The notes below the pieces were generated by a model. The model had not been told where the DNA came from and made no database searches. It was given only the letters and a program-made list of their open reading frames with translations. 64,000 bases of DNA, taken from Fasciolopsis buskii (Eukaryota; Platyhelminthes; Trematoda; Plagiorchiida; Fasciolidae). Numbering within the stretch: position 1 is the stretch's first letter; every line of letters starts with the position of its first letter. The position numbers and the translations under genes were made by a program. Location of the stretch: positions 113,221 to 177,220 of the forward strand of contig LUCM01006654.1 of the NCBI GenBank assembly GCA_008360955.1, written 5' to 3'. Shown one piece after another: positions 38,001 to 46,901 of this stretch.

Positions 38001-41000
38001 AATGAGCTTGATGAAAGAAACCAGTGAATAAGAATTCCTTAACCGGTACTTCAGTTATAATTTGTTGGATTTCCTCATCGTACTAAACCTTCAATGAGCA
38101 AACCTACACAGTCGATAACTCCGTTCTCATCGACTTCGACAAATGTGAGTTCAGCTCCGCATGTTTATTTCATCAACTGCTTGCGTTCACCCGGGCCAAT
38201 GTTGAGGGATTTTTCAGCTCAAACATGCACGAGTAAGCAGTCTGTTTTGTCGTGTCGTGTCGTGTCGTGTCGTGTCATTACCCCAGGAGCGCGCGAGAGG
38301 CTGGGGAAATGTCGTCGAAACAAGTTGCTCCTTTCGCCCAGACTACGAGCACGTGGTGTAGTGGGACCGACTTCATCCGGCTGATCTAATTATTTCTCAA
38401 TCTCGTCATCATTCCCACTGGCAGGAGGATAAACAAAACATACAGGCGACCGGATGACCGTTGACACCAACAAGCACACACAAACAGACAGACAAAATCT
38501 TGTGGCCAAAGTTGGTATTGATGACGATTTCACCGCGCAATTTCCGTGCACACAGGGTCATTCGGGGAAGTTACTTAATTGAGCAGGACAAATAGGTTTG
38601 CATTGTGTGCTTGTGACGACGGCTAGTGGGGCTCAATGCGACAATCCTATTATAAAAATTCGAATCTAACGTCTGTTCAACGATGTTAGTCCTATTAAGT
38701 GTGTGTGTGTAAATTTACACCCGATGATACTATTTGATTACACACTAATCTATGCCTTAATGCCTGTCTGTGTGCGCCGCACACACTTTCTCTTCAAGTT
38801 CACTAAGGCAACAAACTCGAAATTTCTAGAATACCCAAGGTTTGGCGGAACAAAAACTAACGACTGATTTCGTATGCAAATTACGAACAGGTCGTGCCGG
38901 GAAGAACAGAACTGTCTTAAACATTATTACGAAAGTCCATAGATTTGTGCAAGTAGTCCAGGTCACAAAGCAATATCAACGCAGATAACAAATTCGTTAC
39001 GGCGATAACAAATATAAGATTGTGACTTGTAGTAATGATCGTCTTCAATGAGCTGCCAGGTTTGGGTTAATATTCCAATTCATTGGCTGATTTTCGAGGA
39101 CCTCGGTTATGTTGCATTGCCCGATCACTTTTAGGTTCCAAACTGTGCCACATTTAGTGCAGTAAGATTCTACTGTATGTAATATATGTTGCACTTCAGA
39201 TTGAGATGAAATGTATTGAAACTGGTGATTGGGAATCCCAGGAGTTTTTGAAGAGGTGGTACACCACATTTCATGGTTTGTCCCAAACTAATTAACCGGT
39301 AACGTTTTGCTATTAAACTGCAAAGTTTGACTGGTAGACCAAGAAATATCGCGGAATGATATTCTAGAGGTCTATGGATCGAACTTTTTCTCTTGTTGAA
39401 TTAAATGTTCATTTCACCTGCCGACCGTGCACCTCATTGATTTTGGAATTTAAACTGCTTGTTTTGGACTTATCTCTTTCTTGTCTGAATTTCTGTTCAT
39501 TTTCTCTTCCAGTGTACTATATGGGTAGAACGATTTGGGCCGCTACCTGAAACGAATCAAGCAGAACAACGCGGTCTATCTTAAGACCGGAAACAGGAAG
39601 TTTAGTTTCAGCGCGATTGCAATGCATCATGCCGATTCTGGTCGGTGGGCAAACAGTAATTCAGTCAAAACGGTCTGCACAACCTTAGCTAATCCACTGG
39701 TGGTGGAATGTAGTCATAATTTAACATCCACAAAAACTATGGTAACTAGTCCAATGCACTTGTTGTTCAATTCTTCGACGGGATTGCTTAAGGTGATTGT
39801 GATTTCTTGACCCCTAACCCGAAGTGAATCACTGAACTCAGCCTGATTCCATATGTAGTGATCCAGTGATTAAAAGTTGCAAATGCACAAAAGTGATTTT
39901 TTCACTGGCCGATTTCCAATTACAAAACGACCACCACTCCGAATGTTGTTCTAAGCGGTACACAGATAATTGGTCGAGTACACAGGCGAATTTGACATGG
40001 AGATATTGCGTACCAATCATACATACCAGTTTTACATAGATTACTATGCCACTCTAGGATGATGGTACAACGATCGAACTTAGTGACTATTCAGTTCATT
40101 CGATGGTCGACAGACTGCTGTAAAAGTTGGAGCCAGAGGTTGGAGCCCCAAATGTGCCGGTCTTTTTCGTCCCAGTTAACCGTTCGCTCTACTCCAAGTT
40201 TTACACCTATTGTTACTGATCCGCCGTCCCCCCCCCCCACAGCGCAACGGGTCCTAGCCTCCTGGATGTTCGCTCGCCTGCCCCTTCACCTCTGGGCATC
40301 TCCTAGGTAAAAGCAATCCAAATAAACTTAGAGCTATTCACGTGCTATCATCATTTTATGGGCTATGGTATTCCATGGAGATTTGTAAAGCCGAAAACCA
40401 AGGATTGTCAAACTGGTTACAGTAAATGGTTTCGAATATCAAATCATCCTCATTTAAGTCGGATTATATTAATTGAGATTGAAAAACTTTAGCGCGATTT
40501 CTGATTTGGTTAGTGAGATGTTTTATTTGCAAATGAACCACTCATCATCCACAGAATGTATTCAGTTGATCAATGTAATAAACAAACATATGACGCAATC
40601 AGCACATTCAGCCTACTGGAACATGCGCAATTATTGTTAACAAGAGCAGGTGAGAATCAGCCTATATGGACTGATTTTGACTGCTCGATTCGTAGTAGTG
40701 AATGAAACGATTATGCACACCAAGTTCATGAAGTGGACCGAGGCCAACGGCGATCTGCCAAGAGGGCAAGTTGAACTGCGTTGTGGTGAATTCTCATCCG
40801 ACACTTTGGGGTAGAGAAGTCGTGATGTTGACCGTTTGTTCATGACCGACTTTTTATATGCAAATTACGCACTATATTTTTGATTGTCTATTATTATTTT
40901 CTTCTTATCGGTCACGCTGAATGTCAGTCAGCCTTCAATCAGCACGATGCCATATGCGAATCACTGTGATGTTTCACGTTTGTCCTGTACAAACTTCGGG

Positions 41001-42651
41001 GCATGTTGCACACATGCCCGAATCAAAGTCACAGAACTAGCATCCTAGGCCATTCAGGCTTGCACTGATCCGTGAAACTTGGACGAAGTCACTGAACAGT
41101 ATTTTCTGCTGCTACCACTCAGTGCACGAACACCGAGGGAGCTGTGATGACAGAAAAATGAGAGTTTATTCTTTTTTCACCTGTTAAATTATCATCTGAC
41201 CAATAGCTACTTTAAGTCATAGAATAATTAGTCTTTATTTTTATACGAAACTATGTCAGAGGAAAAATGCGGTTGCAGTAATTTGGTGGCTCGGAAGAAT
41301 CCCAGTTTGTCTTACAGAATTCCGACTTTTCCATCTAGTAACTTCGTTTGCTTTCTTTTACTACAAACCTCATATTTGATATCTGGAGAATAGTCATACG
41401 CCACAGTTGGTAGGGCCCACTCGGCTGAGAACAAGGTGAATGGTTCCCATTACGTTGAAACTTGGAGTGGAATAGAGCTACGTAAGCTGCAAGTTGCTCA
41501 GGTGTGGCCACGAGTAGGGAGACAGCTGGTTGTCATCTACCACAAAAACAATCGGTGAGTCTGGAATTCGAACCTCTGGCCTTTTTTGTGAAGACAAAGT
41601 TTGAAACCCAATTGAAACCCGCTGTTTTTCAGTCTCAGATGTTTATTCAGAATTTCATGTATCATGGATCAAAACTTAGTTGCATCTGAGCTCAGTCTTT
41701 ATAATCATTAATCTAACAATACTCTTCTCTTGTTGCTGTCAAGCCCTGACCGAGCGATGTTCGATTCTCTGTTACCCTAAGACTGAAAACGAAAAACGGA
41801 ATATTATGAAGAGAACTCATTCGGACGTAGAAGTAATGCGGATGCAACAAACGCACCGGACGTCATTCACAATCGTTACCGAACATTTGTAGGCACCGGT
41901 CCTCCAAGGCACGGACTTCTGAACGACAAGCCTGTAGTCGAACACAGGCTATTTGATGGAATCAAATGTTTACTTCTACTTCTGTATTCATTCACCGAAC
42001 ATTTTTACTCATCCTCAAAAAGCAGTCGACCAAGGAGAAGGCGTAATGAGTTTATCTGTAGAAATGTGTAACACATATCCCAAAGGGCAGTTTAAATGAA
42101 GTTTAAAACGGGTCCAAATAGCAGACGATTTAGCCGCACTGACTTTCTACCAGGTTCTGGTAGCGTAATTCCGCTTTTTTACTTTGCCGCGAAATTAAGT
42201 TACCAAAGCATGGGACGCGCATGAGGAAGTTCGCGTTGACCAGTGCTAATTGAACTTTCATTTAATGGTCAGTCAGCCAGCAGCAAGGCTGTGACTGGAC
42301 TGATCTCCTCACAAATGTCCAGTCTGCGTTACACACAAAAGGCTGATTCTTTTTATCATTTACGCCTTGATTGTTCTAAATGACCATTTTTTTCTTTCAG
42401 ATAACGTCATTTTGGATTTCAGGAACTTTTGTTCGAAGTAAGTTTACCAAGCTTAAATGAAGCAAACATTTGCCTCTCCCGTGTTAATCACAGTTCAAAC
42501 TGATAGGTATTTTGAAGTTCAACCTTTCCGTTCATGAAAGCCTGGGCGGGTTTTTGAAAAGAGCACATGATTCGTCTTTTTCAGCCACTTCGCTGTGTTG
42601 CTCTACCGCTAACCTCTATCCAAGTTCGTAAAACTAGGTGTTAACATGTTG

Positions 42652-42693
<42 letters not shown>

Positions 42694-45600
42694 AACCAGG
42701 TCTAATTAGTGGCCGAGTTGCCCAATTACCACCACCAGTGAACCGGTGAAATCGAAAGTGCACCCAACACCGAAATTCGCTGAATGGATCCGAGTTTGGG
42801 GTGGGCAGACGGGAGGTGGGTGAATGGGTCACAGTAAAACGAAGCGCTGACTTACTTCGAATACACGGTTGCTCTGACAGACGCGTTTGTTTGTAACCAG
42901 GCTGGCAACGATTGCAAGCTTGGCCCGTCACACCCGCTTTACAGGGGCACTGTCCGGTGTTGCGATCGCACGGTTTATTCGGTACGGAACCGATCGGATG
43001 ACAGCTACACTCTGTGGTATTTTCGGGTAAAAATAGCGTGTGTGTGTGTGTGTGTGTGGTTAGGGGGGGTGTGTGTGGAGTGGGGTTGGAGATGCATTGC
43101 CAGTTGGTGTTAGATCACAATAGACAACGGACACAAAAAGGACTGCATCATCAGGTAGGCGCATGCAAAAATCCCCGGACCTTCCACATTCGAGCGATTG
43201 ATCATGCAAAAGCAATTGTATAAACGTACACACAGGTGGGACACAAATTATCGCCGGAGTAAAATCAGTCAGAAGCAAAGCTTAACATCAAAGTATGGTC
43301 CGATTAGCAAGTAACCTTTCAATTGACCGCTTTCTTGTGATAATATTGTCATCAAATGAAAATGGGATAAAACGAACAAGTCGCGATATAAACATTATTT
43401 CCTTAGCCGATCAGTACCAACTGATAAAGGTCGAAAGCTGTTTAAGAATACTTAGTTGTTACAAGGAGGATTTTCGATCTTTTTCTACTTCTCGAATACT
43501 TCCTGGTAGAAACGGTCAAATTCTTGTACTCAGTTTAGATGGATCCAAGTAACTTACGACACACGTTCCGATAACGTCCCATTCGCGAGAGTGACAGATC
43601 GTTAAGCAAACTAAGAACTATTAATTAATCTACTTTAGGTTCTTTCGCCTGTTCTTCCGATTCATAAAATCCTTCGCTATCCCGACTGCATCACGCGCGC
43701 CAACATAGCATTCCTCTTCAAATTTTTGCCTCTGAAACCGTTAACCGCATCAACGCAAATTGGCCAGTATTAATGTGAATGGACCAGTTGCCCGAAACGA
43801 CAAACATCGGTTTTCAATCCGTGTTTCTAATACAGAATTAATCACTGCTAAAGAGCTTATTAGTCCGATTTGAAAAAGTACACCTTAACTATCCGAAACG
43901 ACTTCGGTTATCAAGCGGTTGCAAAAGCGATGCTTGTAACTAAATGATTAGCTATTTGTGTGACATAATCAGAGTAATGAGGAGAAGTGTTTAGCACCGA
44001 GTTGGATGTCAGTGGTACACTCTGCCGTTCAGTGAAAAAAACGGCTGAACCGTAGGTTGCTCACGTCGGGCTATTTGTGTCACCACGTCTAAGGAGATTA
44101 TATAAAGTGGCATCAAACATAATTGTTAGTGCCGAACACTATCGTAATTTTTTTAGGAATGACGGCTATCGAAGCAGCCTGTTGTCAGGTGAAATTTTAA
44201 AACAATGAAGTGGCTCCTCTAATGTTGTAAACACTTTGGACATGTACATGAGCGGACATGGGGAATCCTTTTCTCGCAAGCACTAGACTGTGAACTCGCT
44301 TATTACCGCAGTGAAACTTACCCGGTACCGTTCAGTTCAATCATCCTCATACTTGATCAGTCCTTTTTGTTTTCCCACTAGAATCACATTCAAATTATGA
44401 AGATGACTGGATAATGAGTCCGTCTAAGAATCGCACGGGAATTTGCCTGCTTAACATTGCTCACCAGCGGCGATAACCGCGAAAGGGGCGAAAATTTGTC
44501 TTACCTTCGATAAGAGAAACCTCCTGCTTGTTGCAAAACCCCGTATTTTGGGGCATCGTATCCTCTTCCTGAATGTTAATCTTGCAAAACCAACGAAAAA
44601 CGGCCATCGAATCATTTTGAGAATTGACTATCCATTCAAGCATCTTATGACTCAAGTAAAACTGGTACGATTTCCCTTTCTTCTAAACCGCTTAGAACAT
44701 TTCCTATTCAGTAGCCTTCCTTCACTATTTCCTTCACTTAATCAGCTTTCAAGAATGTTGAGCGGATATGCCCGATATAGGTGACACTCGAGTTAAAGAC
44801 GACAGAGTTCCTCGACTTGCCTCTTCCCTTATTATTACCGATTGGACGTATAATGTCACAAAAGGAGAGTTGCATGGAGTTTGGTATACATCCCCCCTTA
44901 ATCCATTGCCAGTCAACTGTTGGATTGCACAACTTCACCATAGCTTAATTCAATCCACATAGGCTCACCAAATTGTTGCGAAGAAAACTCGTTTATTGCT
45001 CATCGGTTTTGATCCACCCGAACCTTGGGTTTGTCAATGTGACACTGACCAGCGGTTTTGGTATTGAGGATAACGATCCATTCAGATGAACGTCTCGACT
45101 GATCACCCATTTGGCAATAGTCTCTTTACTTTTCCCGTTCTTGCCAACTGGCAGAAAACAATCCCGTTTTTCCATGTAGCTCTAGATGAATAGATAAATC
45201 TTTTTCTTCTTATAGTTGATCTCATCAGCACAGACCTTGGTCAATAGAACGGGATCGTTTAATCGCAGATTAAATGGCCACTGTGAATTATCTGAAAAGA
45301 ATAGTAATTAAGCCCGCATTCGGCGCTCGATTGGGAAGTCATTTACAACCTATCCGTGTGGAACCAGTAGATGCTAAGTAAGCGTGAATTGAGTTCAATG
45401 ATCTATCTTGTCACCGGGCGCCCAACTCAAATTCCCTTGCATAAATGCATCGGAAACAAAATGAACAAATTGTACCGAGTGATTTGTAGCTGAACAAATA
45501 CTTATACTTATGTACGCAAGGCCTTTTACTTGGAGAAAACCACGAGTCCGTTGAGCGCGAGGCAAACCACATTTTGAACCTTCTTTTGTTAAACCATTTT

Positions 45601-46901
45601 GTTCGGTACAAGTGCCATTTGTTTATCATCAGGACTGACCAGTGATGCTACTCGTGGCTCCAAACAAACTTACGAATACAAACTTGATCATGACTAACTG
45701 GTTTCGTCCAATCCCGATAATACCCGCTCGCACAGTGATGGCATCTTCGACCAACCGTGTTATGCTGACAATCTTGGCATACACCACCGCTCATTTTCAT
45801 TGACATCAAATAAATTTGTTGTGAGAATACACAAGAAGCTGAATGTAGATTACAATCACAGCCTATCAAAGATAGAGAAGGTAATCGCAAATTATGGCAT
45901 ATGCACATGCCAAGCGAAATTCAAACATAAGCGCAAACATAAAAAAAAGCAAGCAAATAGACGGCAAGGTGAATAGATTTTCCAAATTGAGCGCGATAGA
46001 TGAATGGACAGGCGGACGGACGGATGGATGGATGGATGGGTGGATGGATGGATGGGTGGATGGATGGATGGATGGATGGATGGATGGGTGGGTGGATGGA
46101 TGGATGGATGGATGGATGGATGGATGTATGGATGGATGGATGTATGGATGGATGGATGTATGGATGGATGGATGGATGGATGGATGGATGGATGGATGTA
46201 TGGATGGATGGATGGATGGATGGATGGATGGATGGATGGATGGATGGATGGATGGATGGATGGATGGATGGATACAGCATTTGGAAAGGGTATATGAAAG
46301 ACCAAGCGAGACATGCGAGACATGCGTGACATGCATTTAGGTTACCGTTTGACAACGAGTCGGTTAGGCCATTTAATTCCGAGCCATGAGACAACCAGTT
46401 TCCGATGAGGCATTTTTTGAGTAAACCGATGCAAACAAGTACATAGATATGTGAAAAATTATGGTTAGTCCACATCATATGATTTACTTCGAGAGTTATT
46501 TCCGATTGTTGCACTGATACATATGAACATAAGCATATAATGCAAACCGACACTGATAAGCCACAACGGATTAGATGGACCACAATAAACCTGACAACAG
46601 TAAAGGTGTTAGAGGCAAATGTTTCATTGGCTCGCTTTGCTCAGTCCCGCCGGCTTTAAAACCCGTTAAAGAAGACTGGTCTTCTTTTTGGGATTTTAGT
46701 CGATCACTGTACCTTGACAAGCCAATTCATGACCCATGGTCACGTGCTTGTTGCGAGTAAAACCCGCAATACACTGATCACAATTCGCGCCCTCCGTATT
46801 GTGACGACAGGCAACGCAAACGCCGCCACTTTGACCACCGGTTTGTTTGAACAGTTTCACACTGAATAGGCACTGACTGGTGTGATTACCGCACTGGCAC
46901 A
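12462..46901 (-). CDS. ntn: Netrin, 3' part of the gene (six exons, N-terminus outside the window)
   Basis: The coding sequence joins, in transcript order, 46901-46713, 45862-45674, 43011-42856, 19689-19618, 16806-16547 and 13007-12462. The first five junctions are phase 1, 1, 1, 1 and 0, and every exon reads through in the same frame. The total is 1412 coding bases: 469 residues plus a split first codon. The domain order is LE (LE2-like), LE2, LE3, NTR, tail. Netrins are secreted ligands of DCC/UNC-40 and UNC5 receptors that steer axons and migrating cells; the NTR domain binds heparan sulphate. The family assignment rests on eight-cysteine LE modules with netrin-specific motifs (SGGVCxxCxHNT, YYRDxxKP, TGQCPCKxGVTG, CNRCxxGYxQ) and an NTR domain with six cysteines. 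The laminin N-terminal domain and the canonical LE1, usually encoded together upstream, are not seen and are probably beyond 64000. Confidence 0.95.
13512..13690 (-). repeat. Dispersed repeat R1, full-length-like copy
   Basis: Read on the minus strand it begins GGATATTCACTTATGTAATT and continues with TTGCATTCGG, later TACGTAATGCGTAAGTGGA, and ends at CTCAAAATAAAT. The same blocks in the same order and spacing occur on the plus strand at 59.8 kb. No coding capacity or terminal repeats were seen, so the class is unknown. Confidence 0.6.
13815..13905 (+). repeat. Dispersed repeat R1, partial copy
   Basis: CTACTGGCAAGACTTCTGGA, then TGCTTAGTG and AATAAGTGGACTTCCCA, align with the middle and 3' part of the 59.8-kb copy at roughly three quarters identity. 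It lies close to the copy at 13512-13690 in opposite orientation. Confidence 0.5.
14453..14487 (+). repeat. AAC-rich simple repeat
   Basis: Imperfect CAACAA and CAAAA units. Confidence 0.75.
14561..14752 (-). other. Coding-like open segment of unknown identity in the E-F intron
   Basis: 64 codons open on the minus strand, ending at a possible donor ATCAAG|GTTTGA. The codons are strongly purine-first, which is why the plus strand is also open over 130 codons. The reading includes [20 protein letters not shown]. No in-phase acceptor compatible with netrin exon E was found, so it is probably not a netrin exon. A decayed mobile-element fragment or chance are alternatives. Confidence 0.2.
16547..16806 (-). 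CDS. ntn: Netrin exon E: core of the NTR domain
   Basis: The exon is 260 bp, entering in phase 1 and leaving in phase 0; acceptor ..TTTCCAG|TA, donor TACCAG|GTAATG. It encodes about 87 residues. The first part ([19 protein letters not shown]) corresponds to the first beta strands of the NTR fold. The [16 protein letters not shown] segment matches the conserved CxCP...L.K.YL.L motif of netrins and supplies cysteines 4 and 5. Between them is a loop ([20 protein letters not shown]) somewhat longer than in vertebrate netrins. The open frame extends upstream of the acceptor to 17098, but that part has no netrin similarity and is taken as intron. Confidence 0.95.
16807..19617 (-). other. Netrin intron between exons D and E (2.8 kb)
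   Basis: A phase 1 intron, GTAAGC..TTCCAG. No repeats of note were seen. A speculative plus-strand exon-like segment lies at 19280-19480, opposite in direction to netrin. Confidence 0.85.
19280..19480 (+). CDS. Exon-like segment, plus strand (speculative)
   Basis: A 201-bp open segment flanked by GAATTTTAG| and CAT|GTAAGG, phase 0 at both ends, 67 codons, including [17 protein letters not shown] and [19 protein letters not shown]. No family was recognised and no partner exon identified. It lies just beyond netrin exon D on the opposite strand. The pyrimidine tract is weak. Confidence 0.15.
19618..19689 (-). CDS. ntn: Netrin exon D: start of the NTR (C345C) domain, 72-bp exon
   Basis: A small exon of 24 codons, phase 1 to phase 1, with an excellent pyrimidine tract and acceptor (..CTGTTTTTAG|AT) and donor GCAG|GTAAGC. 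It encodes [20 protein letters not shown] and a few more residues. This matches the first part of the netrin NTR domain: a close cysteine pair, a basic stretch, then an aromatic-Cys motif (FC here, YC in vertebrates). It supplies three of the six NTR cysteines, and without it the domain would lack its conserved disulphides. Joined directly to exon C it leaves only about three residues between LE3 and the NTR domain, shorter than usual for netrins, so an additional linker exon may exist in the 23-kb intron. Confidence 0.93.
20469..20666 (-). CDS. Candidate linker exon between LE3 and NTR (speculative)
   Basis: A 198-bp open segment on the netrin strand, bounded by TTGTCAG|CG and TCGG|GTGAAA, which would be phase 1 at both ends and so could be spliced between exons C and D without a frame change. 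The reading includes [20 protein letters not shown] and ends near VWNSFLS. The sequence is visibly less AT-rich than its surroundings and is open on both strands, so chance is a real alternative. The acceptor has a purine-rich upstream tract, which counts against it, and one unpaired cysteine would be added. No homology is claimed. Confidence 0.2.
22872..22932 (+). repeat. Compound AT and GT repeat
   Basis: An interrupted AT run followed by a short GT run. Confidence 0.85.
23200..23320 (-). mobile_element. tRNA-derived SINE, best preserved copy
   Basis: In the minus sense it starts GCCTGGTAGCGTAATGGCTA, which has a good RNA polymerase III A box (TAGCGTAATGG), then CTAAGGCG and, some 35 bp on, a B box GGTTCGCGTCC inside a GGG..CCC stem. 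The acceptor-like ends (GCCTGG and TTCGGGC) can pair partly, so the tRNA ancestry is clear. A non-tRNA tail follows (GATATGCACTGCAGATGATTCCTAACAAGG) that recurs near 51 kb. A functional tRNA is unlikely because the stems are imperfect and the tail recurs with it. Confidence 0.7.
25990..26235. repeat. AT-rich degenerate repeat block
   Basis: Contains ATAATACAGTG, ACTATAGTGCAATAT, GTACAATAATATAAC, GTAATACTGTG and TAGTACAGTAAAA, that is, variants of a TACAGTA/AATATAATA word on both strands. It ends in CATGCATGCACGTGCAC. No genes were seen. Confidence 0.45.
28144..28291 (+). repeat. CATA then CAGA tetranucleotide array
   Basis: A CATA array of roughly 100 bp passes into CAGA units and then into a mixed CAGACATA array. 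The open frames across it are artefacts of the repeat. Confidence 0.97.
31969..32009 (+). repeat. AT dinucleotide repeat
   Basis: About 20 AT units with one C interruption. Confidence 0.95.
33110..33129 (+). repeat. AT dinucleotide repeat
   Basis: About ten AT units. Confidence 0.9.
33253..33630 (+). CDS. Candidate first coding exon of a nested plus-strand gene (speculative)
   Basis: An ORF of 134 codons begins at an ATG in an ideal initiation context (CCGCCATGG) and reaches a consensus donor GAT|GTGAGT after 126 codons, in phase 0. The product starts [18 protein letters not shown] and has six cysteines in its first 50 residues, but I recognise no family. It would lie inside the 23-kb netrin intron on the opposite strand. 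A few ORFs of this length are expected by chance in 64 kb, so confidence is low. Confidence 0.2.
35041..35072 (+). repeat. CA dinucleotide repeat
   Basis: A CA run with ATAC interruptions. Confidence 0.9.
38249..38276 (+). repeat. GTGTC pentanucleotide repeat
   Basis: Five and a half perfect tandem units of TCGTG. Confidence 0.93.
42651..42692 (+). repeat. GT dinucleotide repeat downstream of netrin exon C
   Basis: Some 20 GT units with one interruption, reading as CA in the netrin transcript and starting about 164 nt inside the intron after exon C. Confidence 0.97.
42856..43011 (-). CDS. ntn: Netrin exon C: LE3 module
   Basis: The exon is 156 bp, phase 1 to phase 1; acceptor ..ACCACAG|AG, donor CGAA|GTAAGT. 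Joined to exon B it reads [13 protein letters not shown]. It contains [14 protein letters not shown] and [10 protein letters not shown], which are hallmarks of the third LE module of netrins. Eight cysteines are at relative positions 1, 3, 14, 21, 23, 32, 35 and 49. In vertebrates LE3 carries the netrin-specific DCC contact. The last residues are PCIR, equivalent to the PCIK that closes the LE region in vertebrate netrins. GT/CA repeats lie on both sides of the exon, the nearer one about 27 bp upstream of the acceptor. Confidence 0.97.
43012..45673 (-). other. Netrin intron between exons B and C (2.7 kb)
   Basis: A phase 1 intron, GTAAGT..CCACAG. Apart from the CA repeat directly upstream of exon C (43038-43058 on this strand as GT), nothing recognisable was seen. 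Confidence 0.85.
43038..43058 (+). repeat. GT dinucleotide repeat upstream of netrin exon C
   Basis: About ten GT units, continued by a GGGGGGT and GTGTGTG tract. In the transcript it is a CA-rich run ending about 27 nt before the exon C acceptor, where a pyrimidine tract or branch point is expected. Confidence 0.95.
45674..45862 (-). CDS. ntn: Netrin exon B: LE2 module
   Basis: The exon is 189 bp, phase 1 to phase 1; acceptor ..TGATAG|GC, donor TTC|GTAAGT. Joined to exon A it reads ACQ-G-CDCNLH. Within the module, [18 protein letters not shown] and [12 protein letters not shown] match the second LE repeat of netrins closely, so this is the canonical LE2. The eight cysteines are at 1, 3, 10, 28, 31, 40, 43 and 61. 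In vertebrate netrin-1 this module contributes to the receptor- and heparan-sulphate-contacting surface, which is knowledge of the family and not something seen here. It lies 850 bp from exon A and 2.66 kb from exon C. Confidence 0.97.
45863..46712 (-). other. Netrin intron between the two LE2-type exons (850 bp)
   Basis: A phase 1 intron, GTACAG..TGATAG. About 260 bp of it is a GGAT tetranucleotide array (46014-46274). Beside the array, at about 46304-46335, is a short 9-10 bp tandem repeat based on GAGACATGC. Confidence 0.88.
46014..46274 (+). repeat. GGAT tetranucleotide microsatellite
   Basis: About 260 bp of GGAT/TGGA units with a few GGGT and GTAT variants. It generates long artificial open frames on both strands (WMDG on plus, HPSI on minus) that are not genes. 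It lies in the intron between the two LE2-type exons. Confidence 0.97.
46713..46901 (-). CDS. ntn: Netrin exon A: LE2-like laminin EGF module (probable duplicate)
   Basis: The exon is 189 bp, phase 1 at both ends; acceptor ..GGTCAG|TG, donor CAAG|GTACAG. It encodes one LE module starting CQCGNH, with eight cysteines at relative positions 1, 3, 10, 28, 31, 40, 43 and 61, and includes [14 protein letters not shown] and CDQC. The CxxC pair and the longer loop before it are features of netrin LE2; LE1 and LE3 normally have CxC. The following exon B has the same length, phase and cysteine spacing, with about 22 of 62 identical residues. The simplest reading is a second LE2-type module from an old tandem exon duplication, placed where LE1 would end. 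Whether it is used together with B or instead of B cannot be told from the DNA. The acceptor has a poor pyrimidine tract and the donor is not ideal. Confidence 0.93.

Larger units (their letters stand above)
19690..42855 (-). other. Netrin intron between exons C and D (23.2 kb)
   Basis: A phase 1 intron, GTAAGT..TTTTAG, separating LE3 from the NTR domain. It holds a tRNA-related SINE (23200-23320), AT and CA microsatellites, a CATA/CAGA array (28144-28291), a GTGTC array (38249-38276), an AT-rich block at 25.99-26.23 kb and two speculative coding segments (20469-20666 minus, 33253-33630 plus). Most of it shows nothing identifiable by eye. Confidence 0.8.

Noticed and set aside
41551..41590. 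GAATTCGAACCTCTGG as a SINE B box on the minus strand
   Set aside because: No A box or tail of the family was found at the right distance.
45866..46583. Long overlapping open frames on both strands with HPSI or WMDG repeats
   Set aside because: They are translations of the GGAT microsatellite and have no other support.
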